A program made the translations under genes and the position numbers. A stretch of DNA of 6,060 bases from Methanosarcinaceae archaeon (lineage in GTDB: Archaea > Halobacteriota > Methanosarcinia > Methanosarcinales > Methanosarcinaceae), in assembly GCA_017613335.1 (NCBI GenBank), contig JAGAEB010000054.1, forward strand, positions 1 to 6,060, given 5' to 3'. Positions 1 to 4,967 of the stretch are shown one piece after another; the stretch's first letter is position 1; each line of letters starts with the position of its first letter. The notes beneath the pieces were generated by a model. It worked only from the letters and a program-made list of their open reading frames with translations, had not been told where the DNA came from and made no database searches.

Positions 1-231
1 ACACACCTGCACATGCACACAGTCGCACACCTGCACATGCACACAGTCACACACCTGCACATGCACACAGTCGCACACTTGCACACAGTCACACACTTGC
101 ACACAGTCACACACTTGCACACAGTCGCACACTTACGCACATTCGCACACTTGCACACAGTCACACACCTGCACATGCACACAGTCGCACACTTGCACAC
201 AGTCACACCCTTGCACACAGTCGCACACCTG
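1..231. repeat. CA-rich minisatellite, 18/24-bp units
   Basis: From position 16 the sequence is built of about eleven units that begin CACACAGTC, followed by G or A, then CACACYTG. Most units are 18 bp. Three or so are 24 bp because they also carry CACATG (for example 16-39, 40-63 and 154-177). One unit around 118-153 is degenerate. The array runs into the left window edge, so its full length is unknown. All unit lengths are multiples of three, which leaves one plus frame open (a His/Thr/Val/Ala/Leu six-residue repeat over 13-318). That frame has no visible ribosome binding site and runs through the rnz promoter, so I treat it as non-coding. The G/A choice at the tenth base alternates over much of the array, suggesting growth by duplication of unit pairs. 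Confidence 0.9.
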
Positions 232-289
232 CACACGCGCACATTTACATGCATGCCGTGCTCAGTCATCGCACACATCATCGGGAGAA

Positions 290-299
290 TTTTAAATAA
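290..299 (+). promoter_or_regulatory. TATA box (box A) for rnz
   Basis: TTTTAAATAA follows the purine-rich GGGAGAA, which is a plausible BRE. The box centre is about 27 bp before the rnz start codon. Archaeal transcription usually starts about 25 bp after the box, so the transcript should begin at or next to the ATG. No Shine-Dalgarno sequence is seen close to that start, which fits leaderless initiation. Confidence 0.6.
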
Positions 300-321
300 T
301 CGCTGTTCTTTCCCATAGCTC

Positions 322-1245
322 ATGATGAAGATCACATTTTTGGGAACGTCCGGATCCCTGCCGACGAAGGAAAGGAATCCGTCTGCGGTCATGATCAACC
401 GCGAGGGAGAGCTTCTTCTTTTTGACTGCGGTGAAGGGACGCAGCAGCAGATGATGCGCGCAAAGACCGGGATGATGCGCCTGACTTCCATATTTCTGTC
501 GCATCTGCATGCCGACCATACGCTCGGAGTCCCGGGTCTTCTGCAGACGATGGCTTTTCAGGGCCGGACGGAAGAGCTGACGATCTTCGGTCCGGCGGGT
601 CTTTCGAAATTTTTTGAAGCCTGCCGGGGCCTGGGCCTGTTCGCTCTGAAATATCCGATCCGGATCAGAGAACTCTGTCCGGGAGACATCGTCAGAAGAG
701 ACGGCTATACCGTCAAAGCTGTCAGGACGGATCACAGCGTCCCGTCGATCGGATATATCCTTCAGGACGACCCGAGCCCGGGACGGTTCAATAAAGAAAG
801 AGCCCTTGAACTCGGCGTTCCGGAAGGGCGTCTTTTTGCAAAACTCCACAGAGGCGAACAGGTCACGCTGAGCGACGGCCGCCTCATCGATCCGTATAAA
901 GACGGGATCGTCGGGGAAGAACGCCGCGGCCTGAAGATCGGATACAGCGGCGACACCCGCGAGAGCGAATTCTTCTTTACGGAGGCAGAAGGCGCAGATC
1001 TCCTCATCCACGAAGCGACGTTCACGAAAGATACATCCGAAAACGCTGCCGAATGGGGGCACTCGACCGCCGGCGGCGTCGGAAAAATGGCCGCAGGATA
1101 CCACATCGGCATGCTGGCGCTCGTCCACATCAGTCAGAGATTCTCAGAAGATATCACGCCCGTGATCGATGAAGCAAAATCGGAATTTGAGAACGTGATT
1201 GTTCCGTCGGATCTCGATGAGCTGGAGATCACCAACCCGAGATGA
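322..1245 (+). CDS. rnz: Ribonuclease Z (tRNA 3' processing endonuclease)
   Basis: Metallo-beta-lactamase-fold endonuclease that cuts pre-tRNA after the discriminator base so that CCA can be added. The product is 307 aa, the usual length of short-form RNase Z. The N-terminus shows FLGTSGSLPT (residues 6-15). The zinc-binding motif HLHADH is at 61-66. The remaining metal ligands are visible as H138 (TDHS), D211 (GYSGDTR) and H269 (LVHISQRF), and the HST motif is at 247-249. The central insert (about 151-203, starting PSPGRF) corresponds to the substrate-binding exosite region of the family. All expected catalytic residues are present, so the gene looks functional. There are two adjacent ATGs, at 322 and 325; the one at 325 matches the usual family N-terminus (three residues before FLGT). 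It stands alone downstream of a TATA box and is probably monocistronic. Two tRNA genes follow it, but a 320-bp spacer with its own TATA box intervenes. Confidence 0.96.
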   Translation: MMKITFLGTSGSLPTKERNPSAVMINREGELLLFDCGEGTQQQMMRAKTGMMRLTSIFLSHLHADHTLGVPGLLQTMAFQGRTEELTIFGPAGLSKFFEACRGLGLFALKYPIRIRELCPGDIVRRDGYTVKAVRTDHSVPSIGYILQDDPSPGRFNKERALELGVPEGRLFAKLHRGEQVTLSDGRLIDPYKDGIVGEERRGLKIGYSGDTRESEFFFTEAEGADLLIHEATFTKDTSENAAEWGHSTAGGVGKMAAGYHIGMLALVHISQRFSEDITPVIDEAKSEFENVIVPSDLDELEITNPR

Positions 1246-1401
1246 CCGGAAGATCCGGAAGAACAAAAACAGGAAAGCGGGACCCGTATCCGGAAAAACA
1301 CATACGGAAAAACAGAACGGATACGGAAACATCAACAGACACAAAAACAGATACAAAAACAGACAAAACAGACAAAACAACCATGAAACGGAATACAGGA
1401 T
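1246..1401. other. A-rich, T-depleted spacer with degenerate short repeats
   Basis: There is no convincing gene. The plus strand is dominated by A with G and C and has very few T residues. It contains imperfect repeats such as CCGGAAGAT/CCGGAAGAA near 1246-1263 and ACAAAAACAGA/ACAAAACAGA around 1341-1378. Short open frames of 60 to 100 codons exist on both strands because T-poor DNA lacks stops. Their translations are lysine/arginine/threonine-rich on plus and Phe/Leu/Val-rich on minus, as expected from composition alone. No oligo-T terminator for rnz is seen on the plus strand here. Confidence 0.6.
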
Positions 1402-1462
1402 ACAGAATGAAAAACAAAAAAGAGGAGAGGACAGAATGAAAAACAAAAAAGAGGAGAGGACA
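1402..1462. repeat. Perfect 29-bp tandem duplication
   Basis: The 29 bp at 1402-1430 are repeated without mismatch at 1431-1459, and the first three bases of a third copy follow. Each unit begins ACAGAATGAAAAAC and ends GAGGAGAGG. Every unit thus contains an ATG and a purine-rich GGAGAGG that resembles a ribosome binding site, but no downstream open frame of useful length follows. Perfect identity points to a recent duplication. Confidence 0.93.
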
Positions 1463-1496
1463 TAAAGAAAAATGATGTGACATTGCCAAGAAAATA

Positions 1497-1505
1497 TTTA
1501 AATAC
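1497..1505 (+). promoter_or_regulatory. TATA box for the tRNA-Ala transcript
   Basis: TTTAAATAC lies inside an AT-rich stretch (1491-1511). Expected transcription start is near 1525, leaving a pre-tRNA leader of about 40 nt before the mature 5' end at 1569. It is the only TATA-like element close upstream of the two tRNA genes. Confidence 0.55.
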
Positions 1506-1519
1506 TAAATAGTCATTGT

Positions 1520-1558
1520 ACGACTCGCTTTCTAAGGCATCAGACGGCGAGCAATCGT
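1520..1558 (+). other. Hairpin in the pre-tRNA-Ala leader
   Basis: ACGACTCGC at 1520-1528 can pair with GCGAG (1547-1551) and then TCGT (1555-1558), with a three-base CAA bulge and an 18-nt loop. It lies between the predicted start site and the tRNA. It could be a structured leader removed by RNase P. Nothing marks it as an independent RNA gene. Confidence 0.35.
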
Positions 1559-1568
1559 CATTACTTTC

Positions 1569-1640
1569 GGGCTGGTAGATCAGAGGTAGATCGCTACCTT
1601 GGCATGGTAGAGGCCTCGGGTTCAATTCCCGATCAGTCCA
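1569..1640 (+). tRNA. tRNA-Ala (anticodon GGC)
   Basis: A complete cloverleaf can be drawn. Acceptor GGGCTGG (1569-1575) pairs with TCAGTCC (1633-1639). The D-stem is GATC/GATC. The anticodon stem CTACC/GGTAG encloses the loop TTGGCAT, with anticodon GGC at 1601-1603. The variable region is 5 nt, and the T-stem TCGGG/CCCGA encloses TTCAATT. The third acceptor pair is G-U, the classic alanine identity element, and the discriminator base is A (1640). CCA is not encoded, because CTC follows. It therefore needs 3' trimming and CCA addition, which is the reaction served by the RNase Z encoded just upstream. Confidence 0.97.
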
Positions 1641-1646
1641 CTCAAC

Positions 1647-1683
1647 GGCGGCTGAAGGTCAAAAACTTTCAGACGCCTTTTTT
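1647..1683 (+). terminator. Hairpin with T6 tail between the two tRNA genes
   Basis: GGCG (1647-1650) pairs with CGCC (1674-1677). After a single G/A mismatch, CTGAAGGT pairs with ACTTTCAG around a five-base loop. Six T residues follow directly (1678-1683). It has the form of a bacterial intrinsic terminator. Archaeal RNA polymerase mainly needs the oligo-T, so termination after tRNA-Ala is plausible. Alternatively the stem is a processing signal in a two-tRNA transcript. Confidence 0.6.
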
Positions 1684-1687
1684 GTTC

Positions 1688-1704
1688 TCCTGCTTTCGGC
1701 AGGA
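1688..1704 (+). other. Short hairpin just before tRNA-Lys
   Basis: TCCTGC (1688-1693) and GCAGGA (1699-1704) form a perfect six-pair stem around TTTCG. It ends six bases before the mature tRNA-Lys 5' end. No TATA box is visible between the two tRNA genes, so tRNA-Lys is either read from the tRNA-Ala promoter or uses a promoter I cannot recognise. Confidence 0.4.
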
Positions 1705-1710
1705 TCAGAT

Positions 1711-1787
1711 GGGCCCATAGCTCAGTCAGGCAGAGCGACTGGCTTTTAACCAGTCGGCCTAGGGTTCAAATCCCTATGGGCCCGCCA
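1711..1787 (+). tRNA. tRNA-Lys (anticodon UUU)
   Basis: Complete cloverleaf: acceptor GGGCCCA (1711-1717) pairs with TGGGCCC (1777-1783). The D-stem is GCTC/GAGC. The anticodon stem ACTGG/CCAGT encloses CTTTTAA with anticodon TTT. The T-stem TAGGG/CCCTA encloses TTCAAAT. The discriminator is G (1784), and CCA is encoded at 1785-1787. That differs from the neighbouring tRNA-Ala, which lacks CCA. It is followed by a series of T-runs. Confidence 0.97.
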
Positions 1788-1794
1788 TAAAACA

Positions 1795-1834
1795 TTTTTG
1801 TCAGCTTTTTCGTGCATTTTTTGTGTATTTTTTT
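1795..1834 (+). terminator. Oligo-T terminators after tRNA-Lys
   Basis: Four T-runs follow one another: T5 at 1795-1799, T5 at 1806-1810, T6 at 1817-1822 and T7 at 1828-1834. Archaeal RNA polymerase terminates at such runs without needing a hairpin. The last run merges into the 24-bp repeat array. Confidence 0.6.
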
Positions 1835-1990
1835 GCATGTTTCGGCATGTTTTGTTTTGCATGTTTCGGCATGTTTTGTTTTGCATGTTTCGGCATGTTT
1901 TGTTTTGCATGTTTCGGCGTGTTTTGTTTTGCATGTCCGGCGTGTTTTGTTTGCATGTTTCGGCGTGTTTTGTTCTGCATGTTTTGATCC
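1835..1990. repeat. 24-bp T/G-rich tandem array (six copies plus a partial one)
   Basis: Units start GCATGTTTCGG at 1835, 1859, 1883, 1907, 1931, 1953 and 1977. Copies 1 to 3 are identical. Copies 4 to 6 carry GGCGTG instead of GGCATG. Copy 5 has lost two bases (22 bp), and the last copy breaks off after 10 bases. Each unit holds two CATG palindromes (or CATG and CGTG) about 11 bp apart. The 24-bp period leaves frames open on both strands, giving eight-residue peptide repeats. They lack ribosome binding sites, and one minus frame reads into the antisense of tRNA-Lys, so I regard them as non-coding. Confidence 0.93.
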
Positions 1991-2041
1991 ACCTTCGCCG
2001 GATTTTCTGCTCCGTTTTCCGGCCGGGTTTCCCGGATGAGG

Positions 2042-2085
2042 TTTCAGACAGACTTCAGACAGGCTTCAGACAGGCTTCAAACAGG
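2042..2085 (+). repeat. 11-bp tandem repeat next to the dys promoter
   Basis: Four units of 11 bp, CTTCAGACAGG or one to two changes from it, occupy 2042-2052, 2053-2063, 2064-2074 and 2075-2085. The second and third are identical. The last ends immediately before the TATA-like TTTATAG. A period of 11 bp is close to one helical turn, so identical bases would face the same side of the DNA. This could be a row of regulator sites or simply a minisatellite. Confidence 0.85.
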
Positions 2086-2086
2086 C

Positions 2087-2094
2087 TTTATAGA
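2087..2094 (+). promoter_or_regulatory. Putative TATA box for dys-pyrF
   Basis: TTTATAGA lies about 70 bp before the dys start codon, giving a predicted transcript start near 2115 and a leader of about 45 nt. The fourth 11-bp repeat occupies the place where a BRE would be expected. The flanking AAACAGG is only a modest BRE match, so the box call is tentative. Confidence 0.5.
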
Positions 2095-2123
2095 AGAAAC
2101 GGATTAATGCATTCAGAAATCAC

Positions 2124-2152
2124 TTCCGGATTTCGCATCCGGGAACTGAGGT
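2124..2152 (+). promoter_or_regulatory. dys leader hairpin and ribosome binding site
   Basis: CCGGAT (2126-2131) pairs with ATCCGG (2137-2142) around TTCGC, and T/A pairs can extend the base. GAGGT (2148-2152) follows a few bases later, seven bases before ATG at 2160, and matches the anti-Shine-Dalgarno end of 16S rRNA. The stem leaves the ribosome site free. It fixes 2160 as the dys start. Confidence 0.55.
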
Positions 2153-2159
2153 TATTTTT

Positions 2160-3149
2160 ATGGAGTTTACAAGCGGACACAAAAAAATATCAAAACCGGT
2201 CATTCCGGCTGTCATTACGGATGACATGGATGCCGATGAATTCGTTCGGGCCTTGGGCGAGTGCGCGTTCGGCGCGCGCCGTATCGCGCAGGCTGTCGAT
2301 ATCTATTATGACATGATCTCCGACGAAAGCGTCACGAAATTCTTCGGTCTTGCCGGCGCCATGGTCCCGGCCGGCATGCGGAAGGTCGTATCCGGGCTGA
2401 TCCGTGACGGGTACATCAACGTTCTCGTGACGACCGGCGCCAACATGGTCCATGACACACTCGAAGGTCTCGGCATGCCGCACTACAAAGGAACGGACAA
2501 TGTCGATGACAGAGAACTGCTTGATGAACGCATCGACCGCATTTATGATGTCTATCTTCCCGATGAACACTTCGAAGAACTCGAAGGATTCCTTCAGGAA
2601 GTCATGGACGACCTCGATCTTTCAAAGCCGGTCTCGATCCGCGATTTCATGAAAAACCTCGGAAAACACATCGAAGACCCGGATTCCATCCTGAGAGCAG
2701 CATACGACATGGACGTTCCGGTCTACTGTCCGGCCTTCCCGGATTCCGTCATCGGTCTTCAGGCTTACCTGTACAGGGAATTCAATCCGCTCGTCATCGA
2801 TGCCATCGGCGATATGCATGATTTCATGGACATCTGCTGGGCCGCAGAAAAGGCCGGCGCAGTCTTCATCGGCGGCGGCGTTCCCAAAAATTACATTTTC
2901 CAGTCGATGCTCGTCACGCCGAAGGATTTCGAATACGTCGTTCAGCTGACGATGGACACGCCGCAGACGGGCGGTCTTTCCGGCGCCACGCTCGATGAAG
3001 CCGTCTCCTGGGGAAAAGTCGACAAAAACGCGCATTATGCGACCGTTTACTCCGATGCGACGATCACGCTGCCGCTCATGGTCGCAGCTGCCCGCACAAG
3101 ACTGAGAAAGAACGGCAAAGGAAAGACCGTCGCAAAGGCCGAGGACTGA
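2160..3149 (+). CDS. dys: Deoxyhypusine synthase
   Basis: NAD-dependent enzyme that transfers the butylamine part of spermidine to one lysine of translation factor aIF5A, the first step of hypusine formation in the cytoplasm. The product is 329 aa, normal for the family. Visible motifs are [13 protein letters not shown] (62-74) near the N-terminus, the NAD-site motif TTGANMVHD (91-99), IGGGVPKN in the C-terminal half, and [13 protein letters not shown] (274-286). K286 corresponds to the active-site lysine that forms the enamine/imine intermediate. [10 protein letters not shown] follows that motif, as is usual. The start is set by GAGGT seven bases upstream. pyrF follows after 23 bp without a terminator, so the two are probably co-transcribed. 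The gene is GC-rich, like rnz and pyrF, and shows no damage. Confidence 0.96.
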   Translation: MEFTSGHKKISKPVIPAVITDDMDADEFVRALGECAFGARRIAQAVDIYYDMISDESVTKFFGLAGAMVPAGMRKVVSGLIRDGYINVLVTTGANMVHDTLEGLGMPHYKGTDNVDDRELLDERIDRIYDVYLPDEHFEELEGFLQEVMDDLDLSKPVSIRDFMKNLGKHIEDPDSILRAAYDMDVPVYCPAFPDSVIGLQAYLYREFNPLVIDAIGDMHDFMDICWAAEKAGAVFIGGGVPKNYIFQSMLVTPKDFEYVVQLTMDTPQTGGLSGATLDEAVSWGKVDKNAHYATVYSDATITLPLMVAAARTRLRKNGKGKTVAKAED

Positions 3150-3172
3150 CCGCGCCATTTTCCGGGGATATC

Positions 3173-3868
3173 ATGACAGAGATCAAAAGAAAAACAGGCA
3201 TTATCCTGGCTCTTGATGTCACTGACCGCGAAAGCGCCCTGCGCATCGCAGAAAATGTTTCCGGGTCTGTCGATGCCGTCAAGATCGGCTATCCGCTCGT
3301 TCTGGCGACAGGCCTCAGCATCACATCAGAGCTTTCATCCTTCGGGCCGGTCATCGCTGATTTCAAGGTCGCCGACATTCCGAATACAGACCGTCTGATC
3401 TGCGAGCAGGTCTTCAGCGCCGGCGCAGATGCCGTCATCGTCCAGGGATTTACGGGTCCTGACAGTCTGAAAGAATGCATCGCAGCAGCGGAGAAAAGCG
3501 GGAAAAAAGTCTTCGTCGTCGCGGAAATGAGTCATCCCGGCGGCAATCGTTTCATGGACGGAAAAGTTTCGGCCGAGATCGCCGCCATGGCCCGTGAAAA
3601 CAACGCCTTCGGCATCGTCGCGCCTGCAACGAGACCCGAACGCGTCAAAGAACTCCGCGCCGTCATCGGAAACGATCTGAAGATCATCTCCCCGGGCGTC
3701 GGCGCTCAGGGCGGCAGCGCGGCCGATGCGATCCGCGCCGGCGCTGACTGGATCATCGTCGGACGGGCCGTCTATCAGGCAGAAGATCCCCGCGCCGCTG
3801 TCGAAAAGATCGCCGCGGAGATCCGCGGTCTGATCCGACCCGGCAGATTCCGGCGTCAATGTTTCTGA
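3173..3868 (+). CDS. pyrF: Orotidine 5'-phosphate decarboxylase
   Basis: Catalyses decarboxylation of OMP to UMP, the last step of de novo pyrimidine synthesis. The 231-aa product shows the archaeal OMPDC pattern. LALD is at 12-15 and AVKIGY at 35-40. The catalytic [10 protein letters not shown] is at 63-72, where D63, K65 and D68, with D68 probably supplied across the dimer, are the charged active-site residues. MSHPGG supplies the lid serine region, SPGVGAQGG the phosphate loop, and IVGRAVY the phosphate-binding arginine. The ATG is preceded by the G-rich GGGGAT (3164-3169), a weak ribosome binding site. The 23-bp gap to dys suggests an operon. The basic C-terminal tail ([10 protein letters not shown]) is not part of the barrel core. 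No oligo-T terminator follows directly. Confidence 0.96.
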   Translation: MTEIKRKTGIILALDVTDRESALRIAENVSGSVDAVKIGYPLVLATGLSITSELSSFGPVIADFKVADIPNTDRLICEQVFSAGADAVIVQGFTGPDSLKECIAAAEKSGKKVFVVAEMSHPGGNRFMDGKVSAEIAAMARENNAFGIVAPATRPERVKELRAVIGNDLKIISPGVGAQGGSAADAIRAGADWIIVGRAVYQAEDPRAAVEKIAAEIRGLIRPGRFRRQCF

Positions 3869-4008
3869 AACATATTTCTGCTGCCCGTGATGCATTTGAG
3901 AAAAAGGAAACGTTGAAAACATGATCGGCCTCATCATAAGAACTTCTCCTGAGGGGACTGACCGGAGACAGGTATCACAGTCGGATATCAAAGAAGCAGG
4001 AAGACAGA
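3869..4008. other. Spacer after pyrF, no gene recognised
   Basis: About 140 bp with no convincing coding signal. A 61-codon frame starting at 3921 overlaps the inverted repeat and the toxin-antitoxin promoter, has no good ribosome binding site and shows no familiar motif. I do not call it a gene. No clear terminator for dys-pyrF is seen in this stretch. Confidence 0.5.
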
Positions 4009-4041
4009 TGAATTGCAGACCTCGGAAATGTCTGCAATTCA
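4009..4041. repeat. Perfect 12-bp inverted repeat upstream of the TA module
   Basis: TGAATTGCAGAC (4009-4020) and GTCTGCAATTCA (4030-4041) are perfect reverse complements around a nine-base centre. No T-run follows on either strand. It lies about 30 bp before the TA TATA box, so it could be the 3' hairpin of the pyrF transcript, a regulator site or the edge of an inserted segment. Confidence 0.8.
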
Positions 4042-4072
4042 AAACACCTTATGAAAGGATTCATGACAGTGA

Positions 4073-4092
4073 TTATATAGTACAGTGTACTA
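4073..4092 (+). promoter_or_regulatory. TATA box and overlapping palindromic operator of the TA operon
   Basis: TTATATAG (4073-4080) is a good archaeal box A. Overlapping its end is TAGTACA-G-TGTACTA (4078-4092), a perfect 7+1+7 palindrome. Ribbon-helix-helix antitoxins bind such short palindromes as dimers and repress their own operon. A protein bound here would block TBP/TFB or the polymerase. Predicted start is about 4100-4105, giving a very short leader that may still include GGTGAT (4102-4107). Confidence 0.7.
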
Positions 4093-4110
4093 CAATCTGT
4101 CGGTGATATG

Positions 4111-4335
4111 ATGGCATTCTCCATAAGACTGACAGATGATGAGGAAAAACTTGCCAGAAGTTATGCAGCATTACTTGGCATATCCATGGGTGAAGCATTC
4201 AAACGGGCTCTTTTTGAAAAGATTGAGGACGAATATGATCTTGTTGTCAGTGAGGCAGCATACAAAAGGTATCTCGATGATCCGAAAACATACACTCATG
4301 ATGAAGTTCTGAAAATGTTCGGTGATGACGAGTGA
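4111..4335 (+). CDS. relB: RelB-type antitoxin (type II TA)
   Basis: Small acidic protein of 74 aa (75 if started at the adjacent ATG 4108) that should bind and neutralise the toxin encoded immediately downstream and repress the operon. The first residues (AFSIRL, then a helix starting TDDEEKLARSYAALLG and a second ISMGEAFKRALFEKIED) fit a ribbon-helix-helix DNA-binding fold of the RelB/DUF6290 kind. The C-terminal part (DPKTYTHDEVLKMFG) fits the toxin-wrapping segment of this family. GGTGAT at 4102-4107 gives better spacing to 4111 than to 4108. Its stop codon overlaps the toxin start. Codon use is more AT-rich than in rnz, dys and pyrF, suggesting transfer. The family call is by pattern; the exact Pfam family was not checked. 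Confidence 0.85.
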   Translation: MAFSIRLTDDEEKLARSYAALLGISMGEAFKRALFEKIEDEYDLVVSEAAYKRYLDDPKTYTHDEVLKMFGDDE

Positions 4336-4628
4336 GTTATTCTGTTGAGTATACCGAAGAAGCAGTGAAACAACTGAAGAAGATGGATCGTTTTACGAGA
4401 ACGATGATACTCAATTGGATCTCCGGGCATCTTGATGGTACGGAGAATCCATTCGCTTCAGGTCGCGCTTTGACCGGCGATAAAGTCGGTCTGTGGAGAT
4501 ACAGGATCGGCGATTACAGGATCATAAGTAAGATCTATAAGGGAAAATCGGTCATCTTATTGATTGAGATAGGGCATCGCAGCAATATCTGTGATCGACT
4601 GCCGTATCTGTCACAAGTTTTCAGATAA
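4332..4628 (+). CDS. relE: RelE/ParE-superfamily toxin
   Basis: Probable ribosome-dependent mRNA endonuclease of the RelE group, 98 aa. The start is GTG at 4332, overlapping the antitoxin stop as GTGA, with GGTGAT (4321-4326) five bases upstream; translational coupling is expected. The N-terminus YSVEYTEEAVKQLKKMDR is the typical first strand and helix. The core motif GLWRYRIGDYRII is at 53-65, with R56, R58 and R63. GHR is at 81-83. Most members then read xxVY, the tyrosine being the catalytic Y87 in E. coli RelE; here the sequence is SNIC, so Cys87 stands in its place. A tail of eleven more residues follows, longer than in many archaeal members. Activity may therefore be changed or lost. 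ParE-like function is less likely given the RelE-type motif. Confidence 0.87.
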   Translation: MSYSVEYTEEAVKQLKKMDRFTRTMILNWISGHLDGTENPFASGRALTGDKVGLWRYRIGDYRIISKIYKGKSVILLIEIGHRSNICDRLPYLSQVFR

Positions 4629-4934
4629 ATGAAACGATACCCGGTACATCGTTTCATAATTACTTTTGCGATGAAAGATATGTCCTTCAGGATCTGCTGT
4701 TCTTCCGTTCAGGAAAAATCCGACGTGGCCGAACGTGATATCGTATCCGTCTGAAACGAATCCGGTATTTCCTCCCTGTGTCGGCTGCTCAGACGGACGT
4801 TTACAGACGTTTACGTCATATTTATGATTATTATGTGCATATTTCTGGAAGATGTCTTCCGGAAAACCGATGAGGAGTATTTTTTCAGACAGGAAATTCT
4901 GCCGGGAAATCAGGCAGATCCTGATTGATGATCC
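4611..4934 (-). pseudogene. Possible decayed minus-strand gene, product unknown
   Basis: Reading the minus strand from 4934 to the TGA at 4613-4611 gives 107 codons with no stop. There is no ATG, GTG or TTG near its beginning, and a TAG sits just upstream (4937-4935). The translation looks protein-like: KILLIGFPEDIFQKYAHNN, then a Gly/Phe-rich part with GGNTGFVSDGYDITFGHVGF and FHRKSNYETMYRVSFH. Its codons (GGA, GAC, ATC, TTC, AAC, CTG) resemble those of the neighbouring genes. The same frame is open again upstream of the TAG to about 5129, with an ATG at 5066. A second frame, open over about 4885-5040, reads FREELREMGISSGR and later LPDFPAEFPV, as if a frameshift separated the parts. No family was recognised. 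It runs into the toxin 3' end, so the insertion of the TA may have cut it. Confidence 0.35.
4629..4657 (+). terminator. Inverted repeat directly after the toxin stop
   Basis: ATGAAACGAT (4629-4638) and ATCGTTTCAT (4648-4657) are perfect reverse complements around a nine-base centre, starting on the base after the toxin's TAA. Only a weak T-run follows (TTTT at 4664-4667). It may end or stabilise the TA mRNA. It also lies inside the possible minus-strand pseudogene. Confidence 0.55.
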
Positions 4935-4967
4935 CTATGAGTTCTGAGGTTTTCCGGAAGAGATCTT

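Noticed and set aside
13..318. 101-codon plus frame with His-rich six-residue repeats
   Set aside because: It follows only from the repeat period being a multiple of three, has no ribosome binding site and reads through the rnz promoter.
292..1128. 278-codon and 122-codon minus frames opposite rnz
   Set aside because: They are antisense shadows of a gene with all RNase Z metal ligands; their translations show no family features.
1144..1625. Phe/Leu/Val-rich minus frames that look membrane-like
   Set aside because: They come from the T-depleted plus strand read in reverse; one also crosses the antisense of tRNA-Ala and starts with the NPRP-type sequence typical of spurious anti-tRNA frames.
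1835..1990. CRISPR array
   Set aside because: The units are directly contiguous with no unique spacers of 30-40 bp, and no cas gene is present.
1746..2316. Open frames on both strands through the 24-bp array
   Set aside because: These are periodic eight-residue peptides caused by the repeat; the minus one ends in anti-tRNA-Lys sequence and the longer plus one overlaps dys.
3335..4042. 235-codon minus frame opposite pyrF
   Set aside because: It is a shadow of pyrF, which has the complete OMPDC active-site pattern.
4935..4937. TAG read as pyrrolysine in the minus-strand frame
   Set aside because: There is no other evidence of pyrrolysine use in the window, and nearby frameshift-like features favour a pseudogene.
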